Source: Bin80 sp965261255 (GTDB lineage Bacteria; Bacteroidota; Rhodothermia; Rhodothermales; Bin80). From it: a stretch of DNA of 64,000 nucleotides. A program made the translations under genes and the position numbers. Numbering within the stretch: position 1 is the stretch's first letter; every line of letters begins with the position of its first letter. Under the pieces are notes generated by a model, which saw nothing but the letters and a program-made list of their open reading frames with translations, was not told where the DNA came from and ran no database searches. The stretch covers positions 2,170,001 through 2,234,000 of the forward strand of contig CBDHCQ010000004.1 of assembly GCA_965261255.1 (NCBI GenBank), read 5' to 3'. Of this stretch, positions 35,522-45,496 are shown piece after piece.

Positions 35522-35866
35522 TTTTCACCTCAACTAACAGTCTCGTTTCATTATTCTGGGCCAATCGGCGTTGGGTTCCCTTAATTTAGTCATTTCGGTA
35601 TGACCATTTCTGAATCCGTCTGAGCCGGTTGAAGGTAATGCAAAGTGTTATGCGAGAGCTGACAGATCCGTTGGTGTTATCTTAGCCTGTTGACGGAACA
35701 GACCCGCAAGAATGCTTGATTCTAGACGGTCTATTGGGTACACTCAATCGGTTTCAGGGGATGAACGCTTTTGACAATGGATCATGTAACAATTGGCACG
35801 CTGAGCTGTAATGTATCCTTGGCAACTGGGAACCGTACCAAGGCCTTAGACTCATAAGAGTGCGAA
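35522..35866. other. 345-bp intergenic region
   Basis: Divergent region between the small membrane gene (minus) and the AAA+ gene (plus), so it should hold two promoters. Within it, directly upstream of the minus-strand ribosome site, is a 19-codon minus-strand frame (MTKLREPNADWPRIMKRDC) that could be a leader peptide or a remnant. I see no RNA gene or clear terminator. Confidence 0.4.
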
Positions 35867-37633
35867 ATGCAGACACAACAGAAATCAGACCTCGACCAGC
35901 ACACGTCGCATTTGCCACGGTGGGCCCGGACGCTTGCAAGAAAATATTTCACCAAGACACTATCCCAGTTTGTTCTTCACGGCAATGTCCGGGACCTCGT
36001 TCGATATGAGAAACCTGGTTCAGACCAGATAACTTATATAGGTCTGACGCACTTCTTGGCGAAGGAATTGTTTGCCGCGAGAGATATTGTGCTGTTCTAT
36101 GATCGGGCAGCCGGAATTCATTTCTTGGACCACCAGGAGGCCCAAAAGGATTTCAATCTTGCCTTGACAGGATACGACAGTGCATTCGGGACTGAGTACG
36201 CCGGTAAACGCCCACGAAGCCCTTCTCAGGTACTTCCGCTTTTGGACAATTACTTCCGTTTACGCTTGCGCTCGGGAAAAAGGATCGCCTGTATCATTGA
36301 CTATGCGGAAACGATCATCCCTATGGCTGAGGCATCAATGTACTCGGCCGAAGATCGCAGCGCCCTGATCAGCCTGCAGCGCTGGGCACATGATCCACTG
36401 TTCTTACGGCATGATTTTACCGTTTGTCTGATCGCGGAAAACCTGAATGACCTCAACCAACAGCACGTGCAAAGCCCCTGGACCGCAGAAATAGATATCC
36501 CACTGCCCGACGAGGAAGATCGCCGCGCCTTTACCCAGTGGTCAATCAAGGGTCGGGAATCACTCTTTGACCAACATTCTGATCTTAGCTGTGAACATTT
36601 GGCACAGCAAACTCCAGGTCTCGGGTACACGCAGTTACGCACCATACTGGCGGATACGCTGGAAAACAAAACACATCTCAGCTTCCAGCATATGTCAACC
36701 CTCAAGAAATCCCTGATTGAGGAGGCGGCATTCGGGATGCTGGAGTTTGTGGAGTCCAAGAATGGGTTGGATGATGTAGCCGGACATTCGGAGGCTAAGA
36801 ATCACTTACGCCACGCAACCTATGCATTGCGTCACGGAATACACGATGTAATGCCGATGGGGTATCTCGTGAGCGGACCCGTCGGCACCGGAAAGACTTT
36901 TCTGATCACTTGCTTTGCCAATGAGATTGGCATCCCTATGGTCAAACTGAAAAATTTCCGCTCTCAGTGGCAAGGACAGACCGAGGGAAACCTGGAACGA
37001 ATATTACATCTTCTGGAAGCCATGCCACCCGTGGCGGTCATGATTGATGAAGCTGATGCTGCACTGGGTAATCGCAGCGCAGAGGGCGACTCAGGCGTAT
37101 CCAAACGAGTCTTCGGACAAATTGCATCTTTCATGAGCAAGCCGGAGCACCGCGGCCGAATCATTTTCTTCCTGATCACCGCACGACCGGACTTAATGCC
37201 GATAGACCTAAAACGACAAGGCCGTGCAGAAGAGCATATTGCACTCTTTTACCCCTCAACGCCAGAGGATCGACTCGAACTTCTTCAGGTCATGATGCGC
37301 AGAACCGGCATCAGTATGCCAGAGAAAGATATCCCCTCCGCCCTGCTGAATGGAAATACAATCTACAGTGGTGCGGATATGGAGGCGCTTTTAACACGTG
37401 CAAAGTTCAATGCCGCGGCAACTAATGGGGACCCCAGTGCAGTTACCGCAGAAATCCTGGCATCTGTTGTCGAAGATTTTGTGCCGCCCGCAAACAGCAA
37501 AGAGAAGGAATTACAGACCCTGGTAGCCATTCTGGAAAGTACGAGCAAGAAATCTCTCCCCGAGATGTACCGATCCATGGATCGTGCAAAAATTGTCCGA
37601 CGTGCAAATGAGCTGAAAGTGCAAGTCGTATAA
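35867..37633 (+). CDS. AAA+ ATPase with degenerate N-terminal ATPase half
   Basis: 588 residues. The C-terminal half is a classical AAA module: Walker A GPVGTGKT near residue 337, Walker B VAVMIDEADAAL near 389, and a LITARPDLMPIDLKR second region of homology with Arg residues. The first ~290 residues look like an ATPase-like fold without a P-loop (TLSQFVLHGNVRDLV, then CIIDYAETIIPM, then CLIAENLNDL), the layout seen in cyanobacterial Ycf46-like proteins. Such proteins probably remodel other proteins; the client is unknown. Nothing in the neighbourhood reveals a role: the next genes are amidohydrolase-like. Confidence 0.75.
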   Translation: MQTQQKSDLDQHTSHLPRWARTLARKYFTKTLSQFVLHGNVRDLVRYEKPGSDQITYIGLTHFLAKELFAARDIVLFYDRAAGIHFLDHQEAQKDFNLALTGYDSAFGTEYAGKRPRSPSQVLPLLDNYFRLRLRSGKRIACIIDYAETIIPMAEASMYSAEDRSALISLQRWAHDPLFLRHDFTVCLIAENLNDLNQQHVQSPWTAEIDIPLPDEEDRRAFTQWSIKGRESLFDQHSDLSCEHLAQQTPGLGYTQLRTILADTLENKTHLSFQHMSTLKKSLIEEAAFGMLEFVESKNGLDDVAGHSEAKNHLRHATYALRHGIHDVMPMGYLVSGPVGTGKTFLITCFANEIGIPMVKLKNFRSQWQGQTEGNLERILHLLEAMPPVAVMIDEADAALGNRSAEGDSGVSKRVFGQIASFMSKPEHRGRIIFFLITARPDLMPIDLKRQGRAEEHIALFYPSTPEDRLELLQVMMRRTGISMPEKDIPSALLNGNTIYSGADMEALLTRAKFNAAATNGDPSAVTAEILASVVEDFVPPANSKEKELQTLVAILESTSKKSLPEMYRSMDRAKIVRRANELKVQVV

Positions 37634-37688
37634 CGCAGTCGGTAGAAATGTTTATTATGTTGGTCCCATATTCGTCTGTACAAATATT

Positions 37689-39476
37689 ATGCGTATTCAT
37701 CGCCGAATCATAGTTGCTGTTCTTTCGTGTGCGATACTGCTCGGCACATCTGTAAGGGCCCAGGTAAATAGTGGGGAATCCATCCCGGATGTAACCCGCA
37801 CGATTGTGCTTACCAACGCCCGTGTAGTTCAGGCGCCAGGACAAATCCAGGAACGAACCAACGTGATCATTCGGGATGGCCTGATCACCACCATTGCCCC
37901 GGATGCAGCTATACCCTTTGATGCCTTGGAAATACCTGCTGACTCCCTTACGGTCTATGCTGGTTTTATTGATGGACTCTCCCACACTGGCATTCCTGAG
38001 CCAAAAGAACGACCTAACCAGGAGCGACCTGACGACCCTGCTTATCCACCGGATGAACAGGCTGGGATTCAACCACAGCAGGATGTGCGTAATCTGCTTG
38101 ATCCAGAGGACAAGCGCATTACGGCTATGCGAGAAGCAGGCTTCACGGCTGCGCATGTCGTCCCGAGAGGACGTATGCTACCCGGCGTCGGGGCAATCAT
38201 CCTGTTAGCAGGTGACGATGCCAATGAAATGGTCTATCGGGGAGAAACCGCCTTGTATGCACAGCTTTCCGGGGCACGCAGAATGTACCCTGGCACAGAC
38301 ATGGCCGTCCTTGCCAAACTACGCCAGTTATACCGGGAGGCAGCACGACGCCAGAAAATCGAGCAGCTGTATACCGAAAACCCGGCTGGCCTCGAACGGC
38401 CACAATACGATCCGGTACTCTACGCAATGTTTCCGATACTGGATGGCGATAGACCCGTCTTCTTTAGTACCGAGAGTGTATTGGATTTGCACCGCGTACT
38501 GGCTGTCCAGCAGGAATTGGGCTTTCCAATGGTGCTCACCGGGTTGACGCAAAGCTTTGATGCGGTTGATAAACTGAAATCGGCAAACCTACCTATTCTG
38601 CTGACACTGGAACTTCCAGAAGAACCTGAGGATAGTGAGCAGGAACAGCCATCGGATTCTACGGAAGCTGCACTCACCGACGCTGCTGTGGAATTGCCCC
38701 AGATTGAAGCTCCTGACTACGATGCTGACTTCCGTGTAAGCTCTTTGATTGACGTTACAGCAGAAAAGGAAAATCTGGAAGCCCGGCGAGAAATAGCCTA
38801 TAAAGCACATGTCGGCAATGCCCATTTGCTCGAATCCGAGGGACTAACGTTTGGTTTTTCAACCGGAAGCGTCAAACCGGGAGAATTATTGGGGAATGTG
38901 CGAAGAATGATCAAGGAAGGCCTATCCGAAGATGCAGCTCTGGCAGCCCTCACCACAACGCCCGCTCAAATTCTCGGACTTACTTCGAGTATGGGAACGG
39001 TTGAGGAAGGGAAACTCGGAAATCTTGTGGTAACAAAGGGCTCGATCTTTGATGAAAAGGGAGAGATTCGATACGTCTTTGTGGATGGCCGAAAATATGA
39101 GATCGAACCGCCAAGAAAACGCTCCGGGAAAAACGCCGATGCCGACGTGAACCCAGCAGGAACGTGGAGCATAACCATCTCCACACCAGATGGCGATATG
39201 GGTGGAACACTAACCATTGAGGGTTCAGATGACGACTGGTCGGGTAACCTGAGCGTTGATATCGAGCCTGAAGCCCTTCCGCTTGAACACATTGCTCTGG
39301 ATGGCAACGAACTGACCTTCTCATTTGATGTACCCAATATGGGGACTGCTCAATCTTCACTGATCCTGGACGGCGAATCATTGAATGGATCTTTTGTCTT
39401 GTCAGGGTTGGGAACAGCAACCGTATCCGGTACGCGGACATCAGGTCCGGAAATGTCTACACAACACCACGATTAA
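37689..39476 (+). CDS. Amidohydrolase-fold protein lacking metal ligands (first of three)
   Basis: 595 residues with a signal peptide (IIVAVLSCAILLGTSVRAQ). It has the amidohydrolase sandwich and barrel (LTNARVVQAPGQIQERTNV, GTVEEGKLGNLVV), but the metal motif D-x-H-x-H reads DGLSH (residues 95-99): the first His is Leu97. The later ligands found in the middle paralog as HCH, QH and SDSG are FFS, LTG and STGS here. It also has an extra C-terminal ~110-residue beta-rich domain (AGTWSITISTPDGDMGG). It is therefore probably a binding or structural pseudoenzyme. First gene of a three-gene exported amidohydrolase operon. Confidence 0.8.
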   Translation: MRIHRRIIVAVLSCAILLGTSVRAQVNSGESIPDVTRTIVLTNARVVQAPGQIQERTNVIIRDGLITTIAPDAAIPFDALEIPADSLTVYAGFIDGLSHTGIPEPKERPNQERPDDPAYPPDEQAGIQPQQDVRNLLDPEDKRITAMREAGFTAAHVVPRGRMLPGVGAIILLAGDDANEMVYRGETALYAQLSGARRMYPGTDMAVLAKLRQLYREAARRQKIEQLYTENPAGLERPQYDPVLYAMFPILDGDRPVFFSTESVLDLHRVLAVQQELGFPMVLTGLTQSFDAVDKLKSANLPILLTLELPEEPEDSEQEQPSDSTEAALTDAAVELPQIEAPDYDADFRVSSLIDVTAEKENLEARREIAYKAHVGNAHLLESEGLTFGFSTGSVKPGELLGNVRRMIKEGLSEDAALAALTTTPAQILGLTSSMGTVEEGKLGNLVVTKGSIFDEKGEIRYVFVDGRKYEIEPPRKRSGKNADADVNPAGTWSITISTPDGDMGGTLTIEGSDDDWSGNLSVDIEPEALPLEHIALDGNELTFSFDVPNMGTAQSSLILDGESLNGSFVLSGLGTATVSGTRTSGPEMSTQHHD

Positions 39477-39480
39477 TACC

Positions 39481-40854
39481 ATGAAGTTCAAGACTCTTTT
39501 CCTGAGCGCAATTTTTGTCTTTACGGGCAATTGTCTGGCACAGGTGCCAACCGGAGATGTGCTTGTTCGCGGCGGCACAGTACTCACGGTAACCAATGGG
39601 ACACTGGAAAACACTGATGTGCTTGTCCAGAACGGCATCATTGCGGAGGTTGGTGAAAACCTGGGCGCACCACAGGGGATACCCGTGGTTGATGCAACAG
39701 GCATGTACGTAATGCCGGGAATCATTGACGCACATTCGCATATCGGCATAAGCAACGTCAATGAATCTTCGGCACCAGTTACCGCCCAGGTATCCGTTGG
39801 TGATGTGCTCAATCCCTATAGCATTGCAATTTACCGCGCTTTGGCGGGAGGAGTAACTTCTTCCCATGTGATGCATGGATCCGCCAATGTGATCGGTGGA
39901 CAGAATGAAACCATCAAACACCGATGGGGACTCATGGACCCCGATGAATTACGAATGGCGGACGCCCCGCGTACGATCAAGTTTGCTCTTGGCGAAAATC
40001 CTACACGTGTACACGGACAAGGCAGCAATAAACGCCCCGCATCACGTATGGGCGTTGAATATGTACTGCGCGAGACCTTTGCAAAAGCGGAACGCTACCA
40101 GGAAGCCTGGGCACAATACGAAGAAGAAGCAAAATCGAACCCACGCGCGGTCTCGCCCTCATACAACAGTCAGCTAGAAGTCATGAGTGATATTCTAACT
40201 GGCGATATCCTAATTCATTGCCACTCCTATCGCGCAGACGAGATCCTCATGTTGCTTGATGTTCTGGAGGACTTTGGGGTTGAGCACATTACGCTTCAGC
40301 ATGTAAATGAGGGGTTCAAGATCGCACCGGAGCTTGCCGAGTTCGGTGCCTATGCATCTATCTTTGCCGACTGGTGGGCCTACAAATTTGAAGTCTACTA
40401 TTCAACAGCCTATAACGCCGCTATTCTCACTCGTAATGGTGTTCTTACGTCCATCAACTCGGACTCAGGCGAACTCAACCGCCACCTCTATCATGAAGCG
40501 GCAAAATCACAGAAATACGGTGGCCTCTCTGACACCGAAGCCTTGTCTCTCATCACTATTAACCCTGCGAAACAACTCGGGGTCGCTGATCGAATCGGCT
40601 CTATCGAAGTAGGGAAAGAGGGGGATCTCGCAATCTTTGATCGGCACCCACTTTCAATTTATGCGGTCAACCAAAAAACAATAGTAGACGGGGTTGTCTA
40701 CTTTGACATTGAACGAGATGCCGACGATATGCGATTGAGCGTAGACCCGGAGAGCCCGATTGAGACAGTAGTGCTTCACTCGCATGACGATAATCATCGG
40801 TGTCTGCACGAGGGGACACTGGATCTTTACGACTTCCTGGAGAGCAACCAATAA
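39481..40854 (+). CDS. Exported amidohydrolase (HutI-like), probably active
   Basis: 457 residues from ATG 39481, which opens a signal peptide (TLFLSAIFVFTGNCLAQ); the longer frame would not. The metal-binding DAHSH is at residues 83-87, and later ligands are present: LIHCHSYRADE, TLQHVNEG and INSDSGELNRH. This is the imidazolonepropionase-like amidohydrolase family (COG1228) common in exported form in Bacteroidota, which hydrolyses cyclic amides or dipeptides. It is the only one of the three tandem paralogs with an intact site. Its TAA overlaps the next ATG by one base (TAATG). Confidence 0.88.
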   Translation: MKFKTLFLSAIFVFTGNCLAQVPTGDVLVRGGTVLTVTNGTLENTDVLVQNGIIAEVGENLGAPQGIPVVDATGMYVMPGIIDAHSHIGISNVNESSAPVTAQVSVGDVLNPYSIAIYRALAGGVTSSHVMHGSANVIGGQNETIKHRWGLMDPDELRMADAPRTIKFALGENPTRVHGQGSNKRPASRMGVEYVLRETFAKAERYQEAWAQYEEEAKSNPRAVSPSYNSQLEVMSDILTGDILIHCHSYRADEILMLLDVLEDFGVEHITLQHVNEGFKIAPELAEFGAYASIFADWWAYKFEVYYSTAYNAAILTRNGVLTSINSDSGELNRHLYHEAAKSQKYGGLSDTEALSLITINPAKQLGVADRIGSIEVGKEGDLAIFDRHPLSIYAVNQKTIVDGVVYFDIERDADDMRLSVDPESPIETVVLHSHDDNHRCLHEGTLDLYDFLESNQ

Positions 40855-42164
40855 TGACTTACTTGTATTCACTGCTTATCAGCGTGGTGTTATTGATCGC
40901 ACCGCCCAAAGATGAAGCTGTTGATACGATCACAGCGTTGACCAACGCGCGTATCGTAACAATTACCCAGGGCACCATTGAAAATGGCACGATTGTCGTT
41001 GAGAATGGAGTCATCGTCCAGCTTGGCACGGACGTTGATGTACCGGACGGTGCACAGGTAATTGATCTGGCAGGCTTGACAGTCTATCCCGGTATGATTG
41101 ACTCAGGTACACAAATGGGGCTTGTGGAAGTGGGATCCTTATCGGAAACCCGCGACGCCTCAGAGATTGGAGACTTTTCTCCCCAGATGAAAGCCCTTAC
41201 TGCCGTGAACCCGAATGGCGTAGCCATCCCGGTTACAAGAGTCAACGGGATCACCACGGTGCTTACCGTACCATCCGGTGGCATGCTGCCCGGACAGGCC
41301 GCGCTGATTAACCTTCATGGGTACACTCCCGAGCAAATGTATGCCGGGTTTGAGGGAGTAGTTTTACAATTTCCCTCCACAGGGCGTAGAGGCCGATTTG
41401 ATTCGCGTTCGGAAGAGGATGTCCAAAAAGCGGCTACCGAAGCTATAAAGAAGCTCGATGACACCTGGGACAGTGCTGAGTTGCATCACCGTATTGACTC
41501 TACCTATCAGGTCCATCCCGAGAACGGACGCAGACCCGAATACGTTCCGTCGATGGAAGCTCTAAAGGATGTTGTCCGTGGAGAACAGTCCCTAATTATC
41601 CAGGTGAATTCTGCAAAAGATATCCTTGCTGCTCTTGACTGGATCAAGGCACGGAATATGAAGAATGTGATCTTCAGCGGGTTGGCCGAAGGTTGGCGTG
41701 TAGCAGATAAGATCGCGGAGGCCGGGGTCCCGTGCCTAGTCGGACCAGTCCTCAGCATCCCAACACGGGCAAGTGACCGCTTCGACAAGGCCTATAAAAA
41801 TGCTGGCCTGATGCATGAAGCAGGAGTCAAGATTGCCATCCGCTCGAACGATACTGCCAACGCGCGTAACCTGCCCTATCATGCTGGCTTTGCCGCTGCG
41901 TACGGTCTGCCCGTGGAAGCAGCGCTCCGTGCAGTGACAATCAATCCAGCTGAAATTTTTGGGGTTGACGACAGGTTGGGCTCAATTGAAGTAGGAAAAG
42001 AAGCCACTTTCTTCGTGGCAGATGGGGATCCTTTCGAAACCTCCACAACGATTCTTCATGTTTTTATTGCGGGATATCATGTACCTATGGAGAGTCGACA
42101 TACCCGACTTTACGAGGAGTTTCTGAACCGTAATCCCGGCCTGGACAAGCATAACCACCAATAA
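40854..42164 (+). CDS. Amidohydrolase-fold protein lacking metal ligands (third of three)
   Basis: 436 residues with an N-terminal signal/anchor (YLYSLLISVVLLIAPP). The fold is clear (LTNARIVTITQGTIENGTI and GSIEVGKEATFFVADGDP), but the metal motif reads DSGTQ at 83-87, so both His are lost. The positions of HCH and QH read IQV and SGL, and the aspartate region is RSNDTANARN, perhaps keeping one Asp. Pseudoenzyme by sequence. Close linkage with the active paralog suggests a hetero-oligomer or a binding role. Confidence 0.8.
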   Translation: MTYLYSLLISVVLLIAPPKDEAVDTITALTNARIVTITQGTIENGTIVVENGVIVQLGTDVDVPDGAQVIDLAGLTVYPGMIDSGTQMGLVEVGSLSETRDASEIGDFSPQMKALTAVNPNGVAIPVTRVNGITTVLTVPSGGMLPGQAALINLHGYTPEQMYAGFEGVVLQFPSTGRRGRFDSRSEEDVQKAATEAIKKLDDTWDSAELHHRIDSTYQVHPENGRRPEYVPSMEALKDVVRGEQSLIIQVNSAKDILAALDWIKARNMKNVIFSGLAEGWRVADKIAEAGVPCLVGPVLSIPTRASDRFDKAYKNAGLMHEAGVKIAIRSNDTANARNLPYHAGFAAAYGLPVEAALRAVTINPAEIFGVDDRLGSIEVGKEATFFVADGDPFETSTTILHVFIAGYHVPMESRHTRLYEEFLNRNPGLDKHNHQ

Positions 42165-42273
42165 CTCAAGCTCGGATCAACAGGTCCAGACCGTTGGATT
42201 CATCCGAGGAAGCACCCGGGAGGGGGCAAATTGGGGATTTTGATTTTATGCGAAAAGAGACCAGGCTGGTTTC

Positions 42274-43065
42274 TTAGTCTTTGTGCACATCTTTTGATTT
42301 TTCCCAGTGTAGGTCCAGCTCATCCAGATCGGCAGACTTCATATCGGGCACATGTGCTTCTACGTATCCCAGTCGCTCACGAAATCGACGATTAGTACTG
42401 CGAAGTGCATCCTCGGGGTTGATGCGGTTCCGTCTCGCATAGTTGACCAGTGCAAAAAGCAGATCGCCGAACTCATTTTCGCGTTCAGCATCCGATGCTG
42501 CCGTTTTGAATTCCTGGATTTCCTCCTCAACCTTTGCCCAGGTGCTTTCTTGGTCTGGGAAGTCAAACCCGACACTAGCGGCTTTTTCCTGCATCCGATA
42601 GGCGCACAGGAGTGCTGGTAGGCTGGCGGGTACACCGCTGAGCACAGATGCACCCTGCCGTTCACTTGCCTTGAGTGATTCCCAGTTCTGGAGCACTTCC
42701 TCAACCCCCGATACAGCGCGGTCACCGAAAACATGTGGGTGGCGTCGAACCATCTTATCAGCAACCGCAGATACCACACCGGCGAGGTCAAACTGCCGGG
42801 TTTCTTCTGCAATCACGCTGTGCAATACAATCTGTAACAGCAGATCCCCTAACTCCGTCTGCAGCTCCTGCATATCGCCCGTATCGAGCGCCTCAATGGT
42901 TTCGTAGGTCTCTTCAATCAGTAAATGGCGCAAGGAAGCATGGGTCTGCTCACGGTCCCAAGGGCACTGCTTCCTGAGCTGACGAACAATATTTACAAAA
43001 ACTGTCCAATGGGGTGCAGAATCATTGGCTTCCGTGTACTCTTTGTCAAATATTTCAGATTGCAT
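42274..43065 (-). CDS. mazG: Nucleoside triphosphate pyrophosphohydrolase MazG
   Basis: 263 residues with two MazG helical domains. RQLRKQCPWDREQTHASLRHLLIEETYE and LQTELGDLLLQIVLHS are the family signature, with the Mg2+ ligands E-x-x-E ... E-x-x-D, repeated less strongly as FGDLLFALVNYARR in the second domain. It hydrolyses non-canonical or stress-related NTPs to NMP and pyrophosphate. Standalone gene, divergent from ssb. Confidence 0.93.
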   Translation of the reverse strand: MQSEIFDKEYTEANDSAPHWTVFVNIVRQLRKQCPWDREQTHASLRHLLIEETYETIEALDTGDMQELQTELGDLLLQIVLHSVIAEETRQFDLAGVVSAVADKMVRRHPHVFGDRAVSGVEEVLQNWESLKASERQGASVLSGVPASLPALLCAYRMQEKAASVGFDFPDQESTWAKVEEEIQEFKTAASDAERENEFGDLLFALVNYARRNRINPEDALRSTNRRFRERLGYVEAHVPDMKSADLDELDLHWEKSKDVHKD

Positions 43066-43181
43066 GGGAAATGATGATGATTTTTGGACCTATCCAGGAA
43101 GTGCTGGACCGTATCTCGTCGTGAGACGTTTCCTCCATTAACGCGTAGAAGTTACGATCTAAGACCAAAACACAAAGAGCC

Positions 43182-43802
43182 ATGAATCTGCAAGATATAA
43201 GCATTAACAAGGTAGTCCTGATTGGGCGACTGAGTCGGGACCCCGAGCTGCGCCATCTTGGGAGCGGTACAGCAATTTGTCAATTACGTGTGGTAACTAC
43301 GGAAAGTTATGTGAACCGGGAAGGTGACCCTGGAGAAAGTAGGGCATCACACACAGTAGTGGTTTGGGGAAAGAGAGGGGAAGAAATAGCTAACCGAGCG
43401 CGTACCAACACACGTGTATTTGTGGAGGGGAGAATTCAAAATCGCTCCTACGAAAATCAGCAGGGTGAAACGAAGTGGGTGACCGAAATAAACGCTAGAA
43501 CTGTTTTTCCATTGGAGGAGGAAGGTAATTATGGACAGCCAGCACCATCGGGCGGATACGGCCAGCAACAGGGCAGTGGATACGGTCAGCAGCAACAAAG
43601 CGGGGGATACGGTCAACAACAGAGCGGTGGATATGGTCAACAGCAAGGTGGGTATACACAACCCTCACCGGGTGCACCTCCGCCCCAATCACCTCCTCCC
43701 GTACAACAACCTCCCCCCGCGCAACCACCAAGCGGATCCCCTGCATCAGCAGGCGGTTCGCCTTCAACGACCATTGTGCCGGAGGATGATCTGCCCTTCT
43801 AG
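43182..43802 (+). CDS. ssb: Single-stranded DNA-binding protein
   Basis: 206 residues. The N-terminal OB fold (INKVVLIGRLSRDPELRHLGSG, then FVEGRIQNRSYENQQGE) spans about residues 8-112. The linker has tandem GYGQQQSGG-type repeats followed by a Pro/Gln-rich part, and the end is the acidic interaction tip DDLPF. The repeats also leave long open frames on other strands, which are not genes. It protects ssDNA and recruits repair proteins. No Shine-Dalgarno sequence; A-rich leader. Confidence 0.95.
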   Translation: MNLQDISINKVVLIGRLSRDPELRHLGSGTAICQLRVVTTESYVNREGDPGESRASHTVVVWGKRGEEIANRARTNTRVFVEGRIQNRSYENQQGETKWVTEINARTVFPLEEEGNYGQPAPSGGYGQQQGSGYGQQQQSGGYGQQQSGGYGQQQGGYTQPSPGAPPPQSPPPVQQPPPAQPPSGSPASAGGSPSTTIVPEDDLPF

Positions 43803-44039
43803 ATCAGGAGTCTGCACCTAAAGGATAGCTTCTGCACTCCCAGTTCCCATTGCCTGCGTCCGCATGTCACTGGATCTCTCCATAATGAGTCCCGTAAGTC
43901 CTGGCATCAGACCGGACTGCAAAGATGCTCGCGTCAATTAAGTGACATAACAATATTGTCCCTTTGCACTAAATTCCCCTATCTTCTCGCATGTACATCG
44001 GGATGATCTGTCACAATTAGTCAAATAAACTTTAGACCT

Positions 44040-45431
44040 ATGGGATCAGTTAGTGGTCGCGAACAGTGGAGTGGCCGGCTCGGCTTTATTTTGGCAGCTG
44101 CCGGAAGTGCTATTGGACTCGGAAATATCTGGCGTTTTCCGTATTCTGTGGCCGAAGGCGGCGGAGGACTTTTCGTCCTTATGTATCTGATATTTGTTTT
44201 GGCAATCGGACTGCCAGTGCTTTTAGCTGAACTCTCTCTGGGACGTGCTGCTCAACGTAACCCAGTAGGAGCATTCAAGGCCCTGGTCCCTGGTAAATTC
44301 TGGCCGTACGTGGGTGGACTTGGTGTTGTAACCGGTGCGGGAATCCTTGCGTTTTATTCGGTTATCGCCGGATGGACAGTGGGGTATCTCGGTAAAGCTG
44401 TGTCTGGAGAATTATCGCAGGCACAGGATGGCGAAACGAGTGGTGCCATCTTTACGGAGTTTGTAGCAGACCCTCTCTGGCCTATCCTGCTTTGTGGCCT
44501 GTTTCTTCTACTTACGCTGACGGTCGTACGAGGAGGCGTATCCAAGGGCATTGAACGTGCGGCCACGCTTTTAATGCCTGCACTCTTTGTTCTGCTGATC
44601 CTATTGGCCATTCGGGCAGTTACCCTGCCCGGAGGTGTTGATGGGCTCACCTATCTCTTTACACCAGACTGGTCTAAACTTAGCTTGAATGTTGTTATGG
44701 GAGCACTCGGACAGGCATTGTTTAGTCTAAGTTTGGGCATGGGCGCTATGATCACTTTCGGATCCTATATGTCCAAACGGGAAAATCTCTGGCAATCAGG
44801 TGTATATGTTGCAATTGCAGATACTGGCATAGCCATACTGGCAGGTCTTATCATTTTTCCCGCTCTTTTCTTCGCGAATGCCGATCCCAGTGCTGGACCT
44901 GGCCTCGTGTTCGTGATACTACCTACCATCTTCAATCAGATGCCCTTGGGGACCCTGTTTGCCACAGCATTTTTCTCATTGCTGGCTATCGCCGCACTCA
45001 CCTCCACTGTCAGTCTATTAGAAGTGGTTGTTGCGTACTTCGTAGACGAGAAAGGATGGACCCGTAGCCGGGCCGCCGCCTTTGTTTGTGGAGTCTGCTT
45101 TGCTCTGGCAGTACCGTCAGCCCTTGCATTCGGTGCAGTATCGGCGCTTTCGGGTGGAGAGGGCGGAATTCTTCCATTCGGACTTGACTTCCTAACCCTG
45201 AACAATAACATCTGGGGAAATTACTCCCTGAGTCTAGGAGCATTCCTGATTTGCGTCGCGGTTGGATGGGTGTGGGGTGTACCTAAACTGCTGGCAGCCC
45301 TCGAGGACGGTGGTGACCGCAGATTCCCAATGCCAGGGGGCCCGGTGGTAGGATTCCTGATCAAAGTTATTTGCCCTTTGGCTGTACTAACAGTCCTTAT
45401 TTTCATACTAGTAACCGGACAATATTTTTAG
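44040..45431 (+). CDS. Sodium-dependent neurotransmitter:sodium symporter family transporter
   Basis: 463 residues with about 11 membrane helices. The start GRLGFILAAAGSAIGLGNIWRFPY, with GSAIGLGNIWRFPY around unwound helix 1, is diagnostic of the NSS/SNF family (LeuT-like), which imports amino acids with Na+. ATG 44040 follows 237 bp of non-coding DNA in which I see no gene. Confidence 0.92.
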   Translation: MGSVSGREQWSGRLGFILAAAGSAIGLGNIWRFPYSVAEGGGGLFVLMYLIFVLAIGLPVLLAELSLGRAAQRNPVGAFKALVPGKFWPYVGGLGVVTGAGILAFYSVIAGWTVGYLGKAVSGELSQAQDGETSGAIFTEFVADPLWPILLCGLFLLLTLTVVRGGVSKGIERAATLLMPALFVLLILLAIRAVTLPGGVDGLTYLFTPDWSKLSLNVVMGALGQALFSLSLGMGAMITFGSYMSKRENLWQSGVYVAIADTGIAILAGLIIFPALFFANADPSAGPGLVFVILPTIFNQMPLGTLFATAFFSLLAIAALTSTVSLLEVVVAYFVDEKGWTRSRAAAFVCGVCFALAVPSALAFGAVSALSGGEGGILPFGLDFLTLNNNIWGNYSLSLGAFLICVAVGWVWGVPKLLAALEDGGDRRFPMPGGPVVGFLIKVICPLAVLTVLIFILVTGQYF

Positions 45432-45458
45432 CCAAGCCACATCGGACCGTAGCTTGGC
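45431..45458. other. Inverted repeat after NSS transporter
   Basis: GCCAAGC (45431-45437) and GCTTGGC (45452-45458) could form a 7-bp stem with a 14-base loop directly at the stop codon. There is no T-run after it, so it is at best a weak terminator or mRNA-end hairpin. Confidence 0.3.
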
Positions 45459-45496
45459 CCCAAGACTGATTCGCATGCACCAGACCGTTCTACAGT

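Noticed and set aside
43495..43821. Long open frames on other strands of ssb
   Set aside because: They arise from the Gln/Gly and Pro-rich repeats of the SSB linker.
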